A stretch of DNA of 64,000 nt from Pseudomonas sp. BSw22131 (GCF_026810445.1 NZ_CP113949.1:3348001-3412000), one strand, 5' to 3'; positions 17,328 through 26,419 are shown, numbered from the stretch's first letter. Notes: generated by a model not told the origin, from the letters alone. Program-made: numbers and translations.

Positions 17328-17404
17328 CCCTGCTTGCAGGCCTGATCGCTCAGGTTTTGCAGGCTCTTCACGCCAACGTGCCGATCGCCGCCAAAGGACC
17401 TCGC

Positions 17405-18133
17405 ATGCGCATTCTCGTCGTCAACGTCAACACCACTGAATCCATCACCGAAGCCATTGCCGCTCAAGCCCGTTCCGTGGCGGCGCCAGGCACAGAAATC
17501 GTCGGCCTCACACCGCATTTTGGCGCCGATTCAATTGAAGGCAATTTCGAAAGCTATCTGGCGGCACTTGCCGTTATGGACCGCGTGCTGTCCTACGACC
17601 AACCGTACGACGCAGTGATTCAGGCAGGCTACGGAGAGCATGGCCGAGAGGGTTTGCAGGAACTGCTGGACGTGCCGGTGGTTGACATTACCGAGGCTGG
17701 CGCGAGTCTGGCGATGCTGCTCGGCCACGCGTATTCGGTGGTGACCACGCTGGACCGGACCGTGCCGCTGATCGAAGACCGATTGAAGCTCGCTGGCTTG
17801 TTTGAACGTTGCGCCTCGGTGCGCGCCAGCGGTCTGGCGGTGCTTGAGCTTGAGCAAGATCCGCAGCGTGCCGTCGACGCCATCGTCTCCCAGGCCGAAC
17901 AGGCGGTGAGAGACGACAAGGCCGAAGTGATCTGTCTGGGATGCGGAGGTATGGCCGGTCTGGACGAGCAGATTCGCAAGCGCGCCGGAGTGCCGGTGGT
18001 GGATGGCGTGACCGCTGCAGTGATGCTCGCTGAATCGCTGGTACGCCTGGGCTTGTCGACGTCCAAGGTCAGGACCTACGCCAAGCCCAGGCCCAAAACA
18101 ATCACGGGCTGGCCAGGCACCTTCAGGCGCTGA
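17405..18133 (+). CDS. Asp/Glu/hydantoin racemase family protein lacking first catalytic Cys
   Basis: The 242-residue protein belongs to the Asp/Glu/hydantoin racemase superfamily; the opening MRILVVNVNTTESITEAI is typical of hydantoin racemases. These enzymes use two cysteines. The second region is intact (EVICLGCGGMAGL, Cys177 and Cys180). The first, usually ACFGDPG, reads AGYGEHG here, with Gly75 where Cys is expected. A racemase mechanism is therefore doubtful. The family also contains one-Cys decarboxylases and isomerases, so the true reaction is open. It follows the oxidoreductase remnant and ends base-to-base with the convergent acetyltransferase. Confidence 0.82.
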   Translation: MRILVVNVNTTESITEAIAAQARSVAAPGTEIVGLTPHFGADSIEGNFESYLAALAVMDRVLSYDQPYDAVIQAGYGEHGREGLQELLDVPVVDITEAGASLAMLLGHAYSVVTTLDRTVPLIEDRLKLAGLFERCASVRASGLAVLELEQDPQRAVDAIVSQAEQAVRDDKAEVICLGCGGMAGLDEQIRKRAGVPVVDGVTAAVMLAESLVRLGLSTSKVRTYAKPRPKTITGWPGTFRR

Positions 18134-18571
18134 CTATTTTTCCTGAGGTGTCAGGCGTTTCTGAAAAAAGAAGCGCTTGTGACCCGGTGGGTAGTCTTGA
18201 ATCTGCCCAAACTCGCTGTAACCGTGCTTGCGATAGAACTCAGGCGCTTGAAAATCAAACGTATCGAGCCAGATGCCAACACAGCCTCGCTCACGTGCCA
18301 GATCTTCAGCCATGTTCATCAACGTGGTGCCCATGCCCTGCCCTCGCGTCTGTTCGGGCACCACCAGTAACTCAATAAACAACCAGCGATAGAGCACCCG
18401 TGCATGCAGGCCGCCAATGATGCTGTCGTCGTGTTCGTCGCGAACAAACAGCGCCAGCTTTTCAGACTGGCCATCGCCTGCCTGCGCCGCGTTGTAGCCC
18501 CTCAGCGGCTCAAGAATTGCCAGGCGTTCTTCTTCGGTTGGGTTGTTACTGAGTTCGATCCGCACGCTCAT
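18134..18571 (-). CDS. GNAT-family N-acetyltransferase
   Basis: This 145-residue acetyl-CoA-dependent acetyltransferase has the acetyl-CoA loop RGQGMG in LLVVPEQTRGQGMGTTLM, near residues 75-92. The C-terminal GCVGIWLDTFDFQAPEFYRKHGY segment is typical of motif B in the family. The substrate cannot be predicted. The ATG at 18571 has AGGAAG upstream; a longer frame exists but has no ribosome site. It converges with the racemase-like gene with no bases between the stops. Confidence 0.88.
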   Translation of the reverse strand: MSVRIELSNNPTEEERLAILEPLRGYNAAQAGDGQSEKLALFVRDEHDDSIIGGLHARVLYRWLFIELLVVPEQTRGQGMGTTLMNMAEDLARERGCVGIWLDTFDFQAPEFYRKHGYSEFGQIQDYPPGHKRFFFQKRLTPQEK

Positions 18572-18725
18572 GCACTGCTTCCTGCTGACATTTAATGAAG
18601 GGAGCCAGCGTAGAGGCAACGCAGGTATCGGTAAAGAAGACTGTCGGGAGCGGTGCTGAAACGACAACAGCGCGAATCGGTCGCGCTGTTGCGGGGATGT
18701 AGCGTTGATCCAGCCGAGTGCTGAA

Positions 18726-18992
18726 TCAGTCTTTCTGATCGCGAAGTACGTTGCCCGACATGCCGTCGATGCGGAACTCGTAGGTCAGGCTGTCGGCCTT
18801 GCGACCTTCGCCTTCCCAGTAACCGTGGTCATCGGCTTCGATCTTGTAGATCTCGGTGTAGCCGGCGGATTTGGCTTTTTCGATGGCTTTTTCGATCGTG
18901 ATCCAGCCAGCAGCAGGCTTGTCGGCCAAGGCGACCTGAGCAGTGGCAAGGGCGGCGGTGGCGAGGATGGCAGCAGTAAGTTTCTTGATCAT
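18726..18992 (-). CDS. PepSY-domain periplasmic protein
   Basis: The 88-residue protein has a signal peptide (MIKKLTAAILATAALATAQVALA, cut near residue 23) followed by a single PepSY domain: ITIEKAIEKAKSAGYTEIYKIEADD, then TYEFRIDGMSGNVLRD. PepSY proteins are thought to be small inhibitory or sensing modules in the envelope; no specific partner is visible here. It is a single gene. Confidence 0.88.
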   Translation of the reverse strand: MIKKLTAAILATAALATAQVALADKPAAGWITIEKAIEKAKSAGYTEIYKIEADDHGYWEGEGRKADSLTYEFRIDGMSGNVLRDQKD

Positions 18993-19096
18993 GTCAGAAC
19001 TCCATTTCCCTTTTTGGGCGTTATTAATTGCGCAATTTTGGAGTTCACAGGGGAAAAAATAGTTCAGGTCATGATCTGTAACGCGGTGCGTCAGGC

Positions 19097-19285
19097 TCAG
19101 TGTTTGACCTTGCGCCGCAGGATGCCATTGAGCACTACCACCACGACCGCCACGAAAATAGCGATGTACTGGAAAGTTTGTTCGGTGATCACTCCGCTGT
19201 TCTGCAGATGCGACAGGCCCAGCATGATCGCCAGCACTGAAAGGGCAATGATGATGGAGTAAATCAAACGCTGCTTATTGGTCAT
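19097..19285 (-). CDS. Small two-span membrane protein
   Basis: The 62-residue protein has two hydrophobic segments (LIYSIIIALSVLAIMLGL and FQYIAIFVAVVVVVLNGIL), a Lys/Arg-rich start (MTNKQR) and a basic tail (RRKVKH), so it is an inner-membrane hairpin. The family is not recognised. The start at 19285 is supported by GGAACCCGAA. It is divergent from the K+ efflux gene. Confidence 0.7.
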   Translation of the reverse strand: MTNKQRLIYSIIIALSVLAIMLGLSHLQNSGVITEQTFQYIAIFVAVVVVVLNGILRRKVKH

Positions 19286-19477
19286 TTCGGGTTCCTGGAA
19301 TCTCGTGGAAATCATCCGCCGGGGCAAATGCGCGCCCATGGTACGCCGTTATGCATTGGCTGGCACCGTGGCGAACGAGATGCAGCGCTTTGCCGCGCCA
19401 GATCAGTTCGTCTGCCGTGGTTTAATACCGCTTGTTACAGCCCGTACCGTTTCGCCATCAACGCTGAGGAGTTCCCA

Positions 19478-21286
19478 ATGCCCCATGAAGGCAGCCTGTT
19501 ACAGGCGGCAGTCGTGTTTCTGTTCGCCGCCGTCCTGGCTGTACCACTGGCCAAGCGGCTGCAATTGGGCGCGGTCATCGGTTACCTGATCGCGGGGGTG
19601 ATCATCGGCCCCGCCGTCCTCGGCCTGATCGGCAACCCGCAAAGCGTTGCGCACATTTCCGAGCTTGGTGTGGTTTTGTTGCTGTTCATCATTGGCCTGG
19701 AGTTGTCGCCAAAACGTCTGTGGGTGATGCGTAAATCGGTGTTTGGTGTAGGCCTGGCGCAAGTGCTGGTCACCGGCGTGGTGATTGGCGCAACCGCCTT
19801 GTTCGCGTTTGGACAACCCCTTAACACCGCCGTGGTGCTGGGCCTGGGGCTTGCGTTGTCCTCAACTGCGTTCGGCCTGCAAAGCCTGGCCGAACGCAAG
19901 GAACTCAATGCGCCCCATGGGCGTCTGGCGTTCGCTATTTTGCTGTTCCAGGACATCGCCGCCATCCCCTTGATCGCGATGGTCCCGCTACTGGCCGGCG
20001 CCGGTCACGACGCCAGTTCCGGCAACTCTTTGACTCACGGCTTGCAAGTGTTGGGCGTCATCGCAATCGTGGTGATTGGCGGCCGTTACCTGCTGCGGCC
20101 GGTGTTCCGCATCGTCGCCCGGACCAAGCTTCAGGAAGTCTCCACCGCCACCGCCTTGCTGGTGGTGATCGGCACAGCATGGCTGATGGATCTGGTCGGC
20201 GTCTCGATGGCGCTGGGCGCGTTCCTCGCCGGGCTGCTGCTGGCAGACTCCGAATACCGGCATGAGATTGAGTCGCAAATCGAGCCGTTCAAAGGGTTGC
20301 TGCTGGGGCTGTTTTTTATCAGCGTCGGCATGGGTGCGAACATCAGCCTGCTGTTCAGCACCCCCGTCACCGTTATCGGCCTGACGCTGTTGCTGATCGC
20401 ACTGAAACTGCCGCTATTGTTTATCGTCGGCAGGCTGGCCGGAGGCCTCGGTAAACAGAGCGCATTGCGCCTGGGCCTGGTGTTGGCAGCAGGCGGCGAG
20501 TTCGCGTTTGTGGTGTTCAAGATCGGCCGTGATCAAGGGCTGTTTGAAGCGCGGCTATACGACCTGCTGGTGCTGACCATTACCTTGTCGATGGCCGTGA
20601 CGCCCTTGCTGTTGCTGGCGATGGCGCGGTGGTTGAAGGGTAAAACGGTGGCCAGGGAAGTCCCTGAGGAATACCGCGATATCGAGTCCGACAACCCGCG
20701 CGTGGTCATCGCAGGCATGGGTCGGATGGGGCAGATAGTGGCGCGGATTCTGCGTGCGCAAAATATCTCGTTCGTGGCGCTCGACACGTCGGTTGAAACC
20801 ATCGAGTTCACGCGCAGCTTCGGCAATGCTCCGGTGTTTTACGGCGACCCTTTGCGCCCGGAAATCCTGCGGGCGGCGAAGGTCGATCAGGCTGAGTTTT
20901 TCGTCATCGCGACCGACGATCCAGACGCCAATATCAAAACCGCCGAACTGGTACGCAAGCTCTACCCGCACATGAAAATCATCGCCCGGGCACGCAACCG
21001 CCAACACGTGCATCGCCTTATGGATGTGGACGCTCAGGCCATTAGGGAAACGTTCTATTCGAGCCTGGAGATGACTCGGCGCACGCTGGTTGGCCTGGGT
21101 TTGAGCCAGGCCCAGGCCGATGCACGCATCAGCCGGTTCAAACGCCACGATGAGAAAGTGCTCAACGCCCAACACTTGATTTACGACGACGCAGTCAAGG
21201 TCAAGCAAAACGCTTTGGAGGCGCGCAAGGAGCTCGCCGAACTGTTCGAAGCCGACCGACTCGACGAGGAAGCGGCAAAAAACTGA
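19478..21286 (+). CDS. Kef-type monovalent cation:proton antiporter
   Basis: The 602-residue protein has an N-terminal CPA2 antiporter domain (about residues 1-380, some 12 hydrophobic spans, including GYLIAGVIIGPAVLG). A cytoplasmic TrkA-N/RCK domain follows from about residue 408. Its Rossmann motif is VVIAGMGRMGQIVARIL, with an Asp (LDTSVETIE) that favours NADH. This is the KefB/KefC/YbaL layout for K+ efflux under electrophile stress. The start at 19478 is set by GAGGAG. No KefF/KefG ancillary gene is adjacent, so KefB versus KefC cannot be decided. Confidence 0.92.
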   Translation: MPHEGSLLQAAVVFLFAAVLAVPLAKRLQLGAVIGYLIAGVIIGPAVLGLIGNPQSVAHISELGVVLLLFIIGLELSPKRLWVMRKSVFGVGLAQVLVTGVVIGATALFAFGQPLNTAVVLGLGLALSSTAFGLQSLAERKELNAPHGRLAFAILLFQDIAAIPLIAMVPLLAGAGHDASSGNSLTHGLQVLGVIAIVVIGGRYLLRPVFRIVARTKLQEVSTATALLVVIGTAWLMDLVGVSMALGAFLAGLLLADSEYRHEIESQIEPFKGLLLGLFFISVGMGANISLLFSTPVTVIGLTLLLIALKLPLLFIVGRLAGGLGKQSALRLGLVLAAGGEFAFVVFKIGRDQGLFEARLYDLLVLTITLSMAVTPLLLLAMARWLKGKTVAREVPEEYRDIESDNPRVVIAGMGRMGQIVARILRAQNISFVALDTSVETIEFTRSFGNAPVFYGDPLRPEILRAAKVDQAEFFVIATDDPDANIKTAELVRKLYPHMKIIARARNRQHVHRLMDVDAQAIRETFYSSLEMTRRTLVGLGLSQAQADARISRFKRHDEKVLNAQHLIYDDAVKVKQNALEARKELAELFEADRLDEEAAKN

Positions 21287-21325
21287 GCCCTTGTTACGCC
21301 GTTGGGCACAGCGCAGTTGCCGGGG

Positions 21326-22540
21326 TTAACCCAGCACTTCGCTCATCGGGATGAAGTTCAGCAGATCACCCGCTGCCACTGTGGTGCCTTCTCGTACCTC
21401 GATAAGGCCATCGGCCCACGCTGCGCTGCGCAGGACGCCGGAGCTCTGGTTGCGATAAGCGACCACACGCCCCTGCTCCAGCCGACCGCGCAAGTATTCC
21501 CGGCGATTGCCTGGTTTGTCCCAGACGAAGCCTGCGGGGACCTTGAACTGGAGGGGTTGGACTTTTTTCACCCCAAGGCGTCTCAGCAGATAGGGACGGG
21601 CCAACAGCGCGAAAGTCACCAGCGTGGACGCAGGATTACCCGGCAGACCGATGACCGGAACGCCACGGAAATGCCCGAATGTCAGCGGCTTTCCGGGCTT
21701 GATCGCAAGCTTCCACAGCGACAACTCACCCTCTTCGCGCAATGCTTTACCGAGAAAGTCCGCCTCGCCCACCGACACTCCGCCGGTGGACAGGATCAAG
21801 TCGACCTCGTGCAAACCAACCAGCGCCGCGCGGGTTTTATCCATGTCGTCCGGCAGAATACCGGCGTCCACCACCTCGCACCCCAGACGCTGGAGCCAAC
21901 TGCACAGCAGCACACGATTGCTGTTGTAGATCTGCCCCGGTCCTAACGGCTGCCCCGGTTCGATCAACTCGTCGCCAGTGGACAGCACCGCCACGCGGGG
22001 CCGGCGTACCACGTCCAGATGTGCCAGGCCCATGGTTGCCGCCAGCCCCATTTCGATCGGCCCCATGACGGTGCCAGCGTCGAGCACCGTATCGCCAACT
22101 GTGGTTTCCTGACCTTTTGGCCGGATGTTCTGCTGCGCTTGCATCTTCTCGGTAAAACGCACGCGCTCATCGCTCAGCACTTCAGCGTTTTCCTGCATCT
22201 GGACGCAGTCGGCGCCTTCGGGCACGGGCGCGCCGGTGAAGATGCGTGCACAGGTGCCCGGCTGCAATGGATCAGGGGCTTGTCCGGCGAAAATGCGCTG
22301 GCTGACGATGAGCGGCTCGCCGGTCCAGTCGCTGAGGCGCAGCGCATAGCCGTCCATGGCGCTGTTGGGCCAAGGCGGCAAGTCCAGGCTTGAAATCAGA
22401 TCGTCGGCGAGCACACGCCCATGCGCATCGGCAAGGCTCACGTGTTCATGCTCGCGGATCGGCGACGCTTCGGCCATGGACATCAAGCGCGCCATGGCCT
22501 CTTCCACCGGCATCAAGCCGCGCTTTTCAGGTTCGCTCAT
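21326..22540 (-). CDS. moeA: Molybdopterin molybdenumtransferase
   Basis: MoeA inserts molybdate into adenylyl-molybdopterin. The 404-residue protein has the MoeA N-terminal region (PVEEAMARLMS, SAMDGYALR). The MoCF-binding domain has LSTGDELIEPGQ, LILSTGGVSVGEADF and IGLPGNPASTLVTF, and a C-terminal MoeA domain follows. It lies 4 bp after moaB in a leftward pair, with mobA divergent. Neighbours give a compact molybdenum cofactor module, relevant to the nitrate genes near 44-50 kb. Confidence 0.96.
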   Translation of the reverse strand: MSEPEKRGLMPVEEAMARLMSMAEASPIREHEHVSLADAHGRVLADDLISSLDLPPWPNSAMDGYALRLSDWTGEPLIVSQRIFAGQAPDPLQPGTCARIFTGAPVPEGADCVQMQENAEVLSDERVRFTEKMQAQQNIRPKGQETTVGDTVLDAGTVMGPIEMGLAATMGLAHLDVVRRPRVAVLSTGDELIEPGQPLGPGQIYNSNRVLLCSWLQRLGCEVVDAGILPDDMDKTRAALVGLHEVDLILSTGGVSVGEADFLGKALREEGELSLWKLAIKPGKPLTFGHFRGVPVIGLPGNPASTLVTFALLARPYLLRRLGVKKVQPLQFKVPAGFVWDKPGNRREYLRGRLEQGRVVAYRNQSSGVLRSAAWADGLIEVREGTTVAAGDLLNFIPMSEVLG

Positions 22541-22544
22541 GGGA

Positions 22545-23084
22545 CTAGCCTCGGGTCGCGCACAGTTCGGCTTTTTTCAGGTGCGAGACGAAGTTGCAGG
22601 GACGGAACCGAGAGTCGAGTTGCTGGGCGAGAATACCGTCCCAGCCGGTGCGCACGGCGTTGGTGGAACCCGGCAAGCAGCACACCAGCGTGCCATTGGC
22701 CAGGCCCGCCAAGGCACGTGACTGGATAGTCGAGGTGCCAATGTCTGGCAGGGATATCTGGCGGAAAAGCTCACCGAAACCGTCGACCTGTTTGTCGAGC
22801 AGGCAGGCTACCGCTTCGGGAGTGCTGTCGCGGCCGGTAAAACCCGTACCACCTGTGATCAGCACTACCTGCACGTCGTCGTCGGCGATCCAGGTCGCGA
22901 CCTGAGCGCGGATCTTATACAGATCATCTTTGAGCAGGACGCGTTCGATGAGGCCGTGACCGGCTTCGGTCAAACGGTCTACGAACATCTGTCCTGAGGT
23001 ATCGGTGTCGCGGCTGCGGGTGTCGCTGACAGTCAGAACGGCAATATTCAAGGGTACGAAAGGTGTGTCTGCCTTGGCTTTCAT
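22545..23084 (-). CDS. moaB: Molybdenum cofactor biosynthesis protein B
   Basis: This 179-residue MogA/MoaB-family protein is thought to adenylylate molybdopterin. Motifs are [19 protein letters not shown] near residues 13-31 and the active loop [19 protein letters not shown] near 95-113. It is the first gene of the moaB-moeA operon; the moeA start is 4 bp downstream. It is divergent from mobA, with about 80 bp between. Confidence 0.95.
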   Translation of the reverse strand: MKAKADTPFVPLNIAVLTVSDTRSRDTDTSGQMFVDRLTEAGHGLIERVLLKDDLYKIRAQVATWIADDDVQVVLITGGTGFTGRDSTPEAVACLLDKQVDGFGELFRQISLPDIGTSTIQSRALAGLANGTLVCCLPGSTNAVRTGWDGILAQQLDSRFRPCNFVSHLKKAELCATRG

Positions 23085-23162
23085 CGGCTAGGTCCGGTTG
23101 TAGTGAAAACAGGCCGGTGTTATATCACAGCACCTGTTTTTCCCGCGCCGGTTGAGTCCTCC

Positions 23163-23744
23163 ATGAACGCCATTTCTGACCTTCCCCCCTGCTCTGTTTT
23201 GCTGTTGGCCGGTGGTCGTGGCCAGCGCATGGGCGGACGTGACAAGGGCCTGGTTGAATGGCGAGGTGAGCCTCTGATCGCCCACGCCCAGCGCCTGGTG
23301 CGACCGTGGACGGACGACCTGATCATCTCGTGCAACCGCAACCCCGAGCGCTATCTTGCTTATGCGGATCGCCTTGTCCATGACGACCAGTCCGACTTTC
23401 CGGGGCCTTACGCAGGAATTCGGGCTGGCCTTGCGGCGGCGGTGCACCCATGGCTTTTGGTGCTGCCCTGTGACGCGCCGCTGCTGGATAGCGGACTTAT
23501 AGAAGGTCTGCGCATCACCGCTCAGGCGCATCGGGACAAACCGGTGATGGTGCGTCAGGGCGAGCAATGGGAGCCGTTATTGTGCATTATCCCGCTTGCA
23601 CAATCGGGCGCGTTCGAACGCGACTGGAATGAAGGCCAACGCAGCCCGCGCTATACCCTGTCAAGACTGGGCGCGGTGGCGTTTCAATGCGATGCTGGCG
23701 ATCCGCGTCTTGCTAACTTCAACACTCCGGATTTACTGACCTGA
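23163..23744 (+). CDS. mobA: Molybdenum cofactor guanylyltransferase
   Basis: MobA joins GMP to molybdenum cofactor to make the MGD form used by DMSO-reductase-family enzymes such as nitrate reductases. The 193-residue protein has the nucleotidyltransferase signature [18 protein letters not shown] near residues 13-30. The metal-binding Asp is in LPCDAPLLD, and the tail [12 protein letters not shown] is typical of MobA. The ATG at 23163 is used; a longer in-frame start has no ribosome site. Confidence 0.95.
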   Translation: MNAISDLPPCSVLLLAGGRGQRMGGRDKGLVEWRGEPLIAHAQRLVRPWTDDLIISCNRNPERYLAYADRLVHDDQSDFPGPYAGIRAGLAAAVHPWLLVLPCDAPLLDSGLIEGLRITAQAHRDKPVMVRQGEQWEPLLCIIPLAQSGAFERDWNEGQRSPRYTLSRLGAVAFQCDAGDPRLANFNTPDLLT

Positions 23745-23846
23745 ATCATCTTTTGAGGTGACGCAACTGAATTTCATGGAACTTAGCCGGTCGCGCCCGC
23801 GTCAGAAACCCCACTACACAAAGAATTCCATTCTGGAGACACTGTA

Positions 23847-24071
23847 ATGAAACAACGGACTATTCCCGCAGCCTTCTTGCTCGCACTGAGCCTTGCTTCC
23901 CTCGCTGGTTGCTCGTCGCCCACTGTGATCACGTTGAATGACGGCCGTGAAATCCAAGCCGTTGACACTCCGAAATATGACGAAGACTCAGGCTTCTATG
24001 AGTTCAAGCAACTGGACGGCAAAGAAACCCGCGTCAACAAAGACCAGGTTCGTACCGTTAAAGATCTGTAA
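23847..24071 (+). CDS. YgdI/YgdR-family lipoprotein (paralogue 2)
   Basis: The 74-residue lipoprotein has the lipobox LAGC (Cys near residue 22). The DUF903 core follows: VITLNDGREIQAVDTPKYD, GFYEFKQLDGKETRV and QVRTVKDL. It shares layout and many residues with the protein at 11554-11778. Its envelope role is unknown. GGAGACACTGTA precedes the ATG and a clean terminator follows. Confidence 0.88.
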   Translation: MKQRTIPAAFLLALSLASLAGCSSPTVITLNDGREIQAVDTPKYDEDSGFYEFKQLDGKETRVNKDQVRTVKDL

Positions 24072-24084
24072 GTCCGCAAACACC

Positions 24085-24112
24085 AAAAAACCCGCTTCGT
24101 GCGGGTTTTTTT
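24085..24112 (+). terminator. Intrinsic terminator
   Basis: CCCGC (24091-24095) pairs with GCGGG (24101-24105), with A and T runs on either side. It ends the lipoprotein transcript. Confidence 0.88.
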
Positions 24113-24170
24113 ATGTGCGCCTCTCAGGCCGATCCGAGCGATGCGTTACGCGCCAAGTGGGCTCAAGCCA

Positions 24171-25061
24171 TCACCAGTCCAGTGTCAGCTCGCTGCGGAA
24201 CGCCCTTTCCTCACCCGTCAGCGGGTCGATAAATCGCAAGGCTTGCGCCAGTAGCTTCAGCGGTTGATCAAAATCATCGACCGCGTCCTCCAACACATTC
24301 GGATAGAACGGATCGTTGCAGATGCCTGCGCCCAGCGCCGCCATGTGCACGCGCAACTGATGCTTCTTGCCTGTAACCGGATACAGCGCGTAGCGCCACA
24401 GCGCCCCATTGCGCTCAACTACCTCAATTAGCGTTTCGGTGTTGCTGGTGCCCGCGCCTTCCTGCATGCGAAAAAACGGTTCGCCCTCAACCAGGCGGGT
24501 CTTGTGAACCCGCGGGAACTCAAGGCCTGGCAATGCGGGGGCGATGGCCTCGTAGCGCTTATGGATGGTGCGGGTCGGGAACAACGCCTGATAGGCCGAG
24601 CGCGTTTTCTTGTTGGCCGAAAACAGCACCAGGCCTGCGGTGTGTCGATCTATGCGGTGCAACGGCACCAGATCAGGGTTGGCAAGCGTGCGAATCAAAC
24701 GCCTGAGCAGCGTTTCCTCAACGTACTCCCCCGCTGGCGTAACGGGCAAAAAGTGTGGTTTGTCCGCGACTACCAAATGCTCGTCTGCGTACAGAATTGA
24801 CTCTACCACCGGGATCGGCGTCTCGTTGGGCACTTCCCGAAAGTAATGAATGCGCAGCCCTTCGCGGTAAGCAAGATCAACGGAAATCGGTTTGCCCTCG
24901 CCGTCCAGCACTCGTGCACGGGCGATACGGTCAAGCCACTGCTCCCGGGTGATCGCGCGAAACCGGTCACAGAGACAGTCGAGCACGGTGGCCCATGCGC
25001 CGGGCGGCAGATACAGCGTGCTGGCCTGAAGATGAGCGGCGGAAAAAACAGATTCAGACAT
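24171..25061 (-). CDS. RluA-family RNA pseudouridine synthase
   Basis: The 296-residue protein converts uridine to pseudouridine in rRNA and/or tRNA. The catalytic motif is HRIDRHTAGLVLFSA, containing the essential Asp of the HRLDxxTSG pattern. The late GKKHQLRVHMAALG is the other family signature. Residues 15-75 look like an S4-type RNA-binding start. Which nucleotide it modifies cannot be told; E. coli RluA is shorter. The ATG at 25061 was chosen over an upstream in-frame start lacking a ribosome site. Confidence 0.9.
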   Translation of the reverse strand: MSESVFSAAHLQASTLYLPPGAWATVLDCLCDRFRAITREQWLDRIARARVLDGEGKPISVDLAYREGLRIHYFREVPNETPIPVVESILYADEHLVVADKPHFLPVTPAGEYVEETLLRRLIRTLANPDLVPLHRIDRHTAGLVLFSANKKTRSAYQALFPTRTIHKRYEAIAPALPGLEFPRVHKTRLVEGEPFFRMQEGAGTSNTETLIEVVERNGALWRYALYPVTGKKHQLRVHMAALGAGICNDPFYPNVLEDAVDDFDQPLKLLAQALRFIDPLTGEERAFRSELTLDW

Positions 25062-25332
25062 GCGTGACTCAGCATTGATGACAGGGGGCGTTGCAGGACA
25101 CGCATTATCACCCAGTGCCACGGCGCGGCGCGAGCGCAGACGCTTTAAGCACTCTGCAAGTGATCAAACGCACTTGGGCGCAGGATGCTTACAGTGACCG
25201 CATCCGACAACCGCTCTGGCCCGACCGTTCGAGCGGTGTGCGACGACATGACGCAGTCCGAAACGGCACCGGTTATCAGACAACTACATGACACATCTGG
25301 AAGCCGATTTTGATTTGTTCTAAAATGTTTCG

Positions 25333-25447
25333 AAATCGGCAAGCAGGCGTCACAACGAACGACAACGATCACTTTCATCGTCGAATTCGAAAGCGCAGCT
25401 GGACCTGAGACCATAAAAAGAAAGCCCGTCATCGACGGGCTTTTTTC
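25333..25447 (+). ncRNA. Candidate small RNA
   Basis: Inferred from a TAAAAT -10 (25321-25326) and the terminator at 25418-25447 in a gap where both flanking genes point away. No good -35 is visible, and the family is not recognised. Confidence 0.35.
25418..25447. terminator. Orphan intrinsic terminator
   Basis: AGCCCGTC (25423-25430) pairs with GACGGGCT (25434-25441) across a 3-nt loop, followed by a T run and preceded by an A-rich run. Both flanking genes are transcribed away from it. Confidence 0.85.
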
Positions 25448-25577
25448 GTTTTCAGAATGTGATCAGCGCGCCACGCCTGAACGCCGTGCCTTTTTGCGTC
25501 GGCACTGGAGACTCTCGACTTATGGAGCTGCCACTGCCCTGCCACTGTTTTATTTTTCAACTTTCGAGGTCACGCCC

Positions 25578-25844
25578 ATGCTGGTTCAACTGCTTCAATG
25601 GATAAAACGCATTGCCACCCGTACTGCGCCGCAGAACGACGAGAACTACTCCGAAACCTTTTCCGGTGAACAGAGCGACGTGGGCCGGTGGACCTTTCTG
25701 TCGATCTTCATCGCATTCACCCTCAGCCTCTACGTCGTCGCAGGCCTGGGCTACTACGCCAAGGTCCATGTCTGGGACAGCATGACTGAGCAGCAGAAAG
25801 AAGCAGTTGCCAAAGCTATGGTCGTGGACACTCAATATCTGTAA
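25578..25844 (+). CDS. Small single-span membrane protein
   Basis: The 88-residue protein has one hydrophobic segment (WTFLSIFIAFTLSLYVVAGLGYYA, about residues 39-62). It has a basic cytoplasmic start (QWIKRIATRTAP) and a charged C-terminus. The ATG at 25578 follows CGAGGTCACGCCC. I do not recognise the family. It converges with the glutaredoxin-like gene. Confidence 0.7.
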   Translation: MLVQLLQWIKRIATRTAPQNDENYSETFSGEQSDVGRWTFLSIFIAFTLSLYVVAGLGYYAKVHVWDSMTEQQKEAVAKAMVVDTQYL

Positions 25845-25881
25845 ATCTTTGTTGCCCTCCCTGCTGCAAGGCGCTGACCCG

Positions 25882-26130
25882 TTACCCGCTGGTTGAGCGC
25901 AAGAACTCCACCACCTGCCCGGCGTCGAACGGCCAATCCAGTTCGGCCCCGGTGTCGGTGCGTCGCAATACGGGAATCCTCAGCCCGTAATCCTCGGCCA
26001 TGACGTCGCTTTCTGCGATATCAATCAATTCAACCAAGAGTCCGTGCTCGATCAAGGGCATCAATTCGGCTTCGGCAATTTCACATAAATGACAACCCAC
26101 GGTGCTGAACAACTGGCATTCAGGTGGCAT
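25882..26130 (-). CDS. Glutaredoxin-like protein (DUF836)
   Basis: The 82-residue thioredoxin-fold protein has the redox motif CHLC in LFSTVGCHLCEIAEAEL (residues 8-24) and a cis-Pro in LRIPVLRR. The end DWPFDAGQVVEFLR is typical of the DUF836/YbbN-like small glutaredoxins. It is probably a cytoplasmic thiol oxidoreductase with unknown partner. The ATG at 26130 follows GAGGGCGCTG; an upstream in-frame start is less likely. Confidence 0.87.
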   Translation of the reverse strand: MPPECQLFSTVGCHLCEIAEAELMPLIEHGLLVELIDIAESDVMAEDYGLRIPVLRRTDTGAELDWPFDAGQVVEFLRSTSG

Positions 26131-26419
26131 CAGCGCGCCCTCAAAAAGCAAGTGGAGACGTCAGTTTAGGCGCGCCTGCCGACAGCGTCGAGACGCAGCC
26201 GCGACCCTCCCCCAATCAGGCCAGCGCACCTTTTAAAGGCGCGTCATTTGGCTCGCGACCCGCAACAGGGCGCGAATACCGATGCTCTCCTCCCGCCGAA
26301 TCATAGGGCTGAAGTGATCACTGTTAGGCCCCTGCTTTGCAATTGGGACTGCAATTGAAATGAACCTTCAGTAATCAGCCATACTCGAAAACCCATATTG
26401 CAACCTAACGGAGAAAACC

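Larger units (their letters stand above)
25062..25577. other. Intergenic region with orphan terminator, candidate sRNA
   Basis: This 516-bp gap between two divergent genes contains a strong terminator (25418-25447) that belongs to neither. Upstream there is a possible -10 TAAAAT at 25321-25326. A transcript of about 115 nt from near 25333 to 25447 is possible. No open frame with a ribosome site was found inside it. Confidence 0.5.

Noticed and set aside
25290..25330. Possible sigma-54 promoter for the candidate sRNA
   Set aside because: There is a GG but the GC ten bases later is missing (TG instead), so it does not meet the minimum signature.
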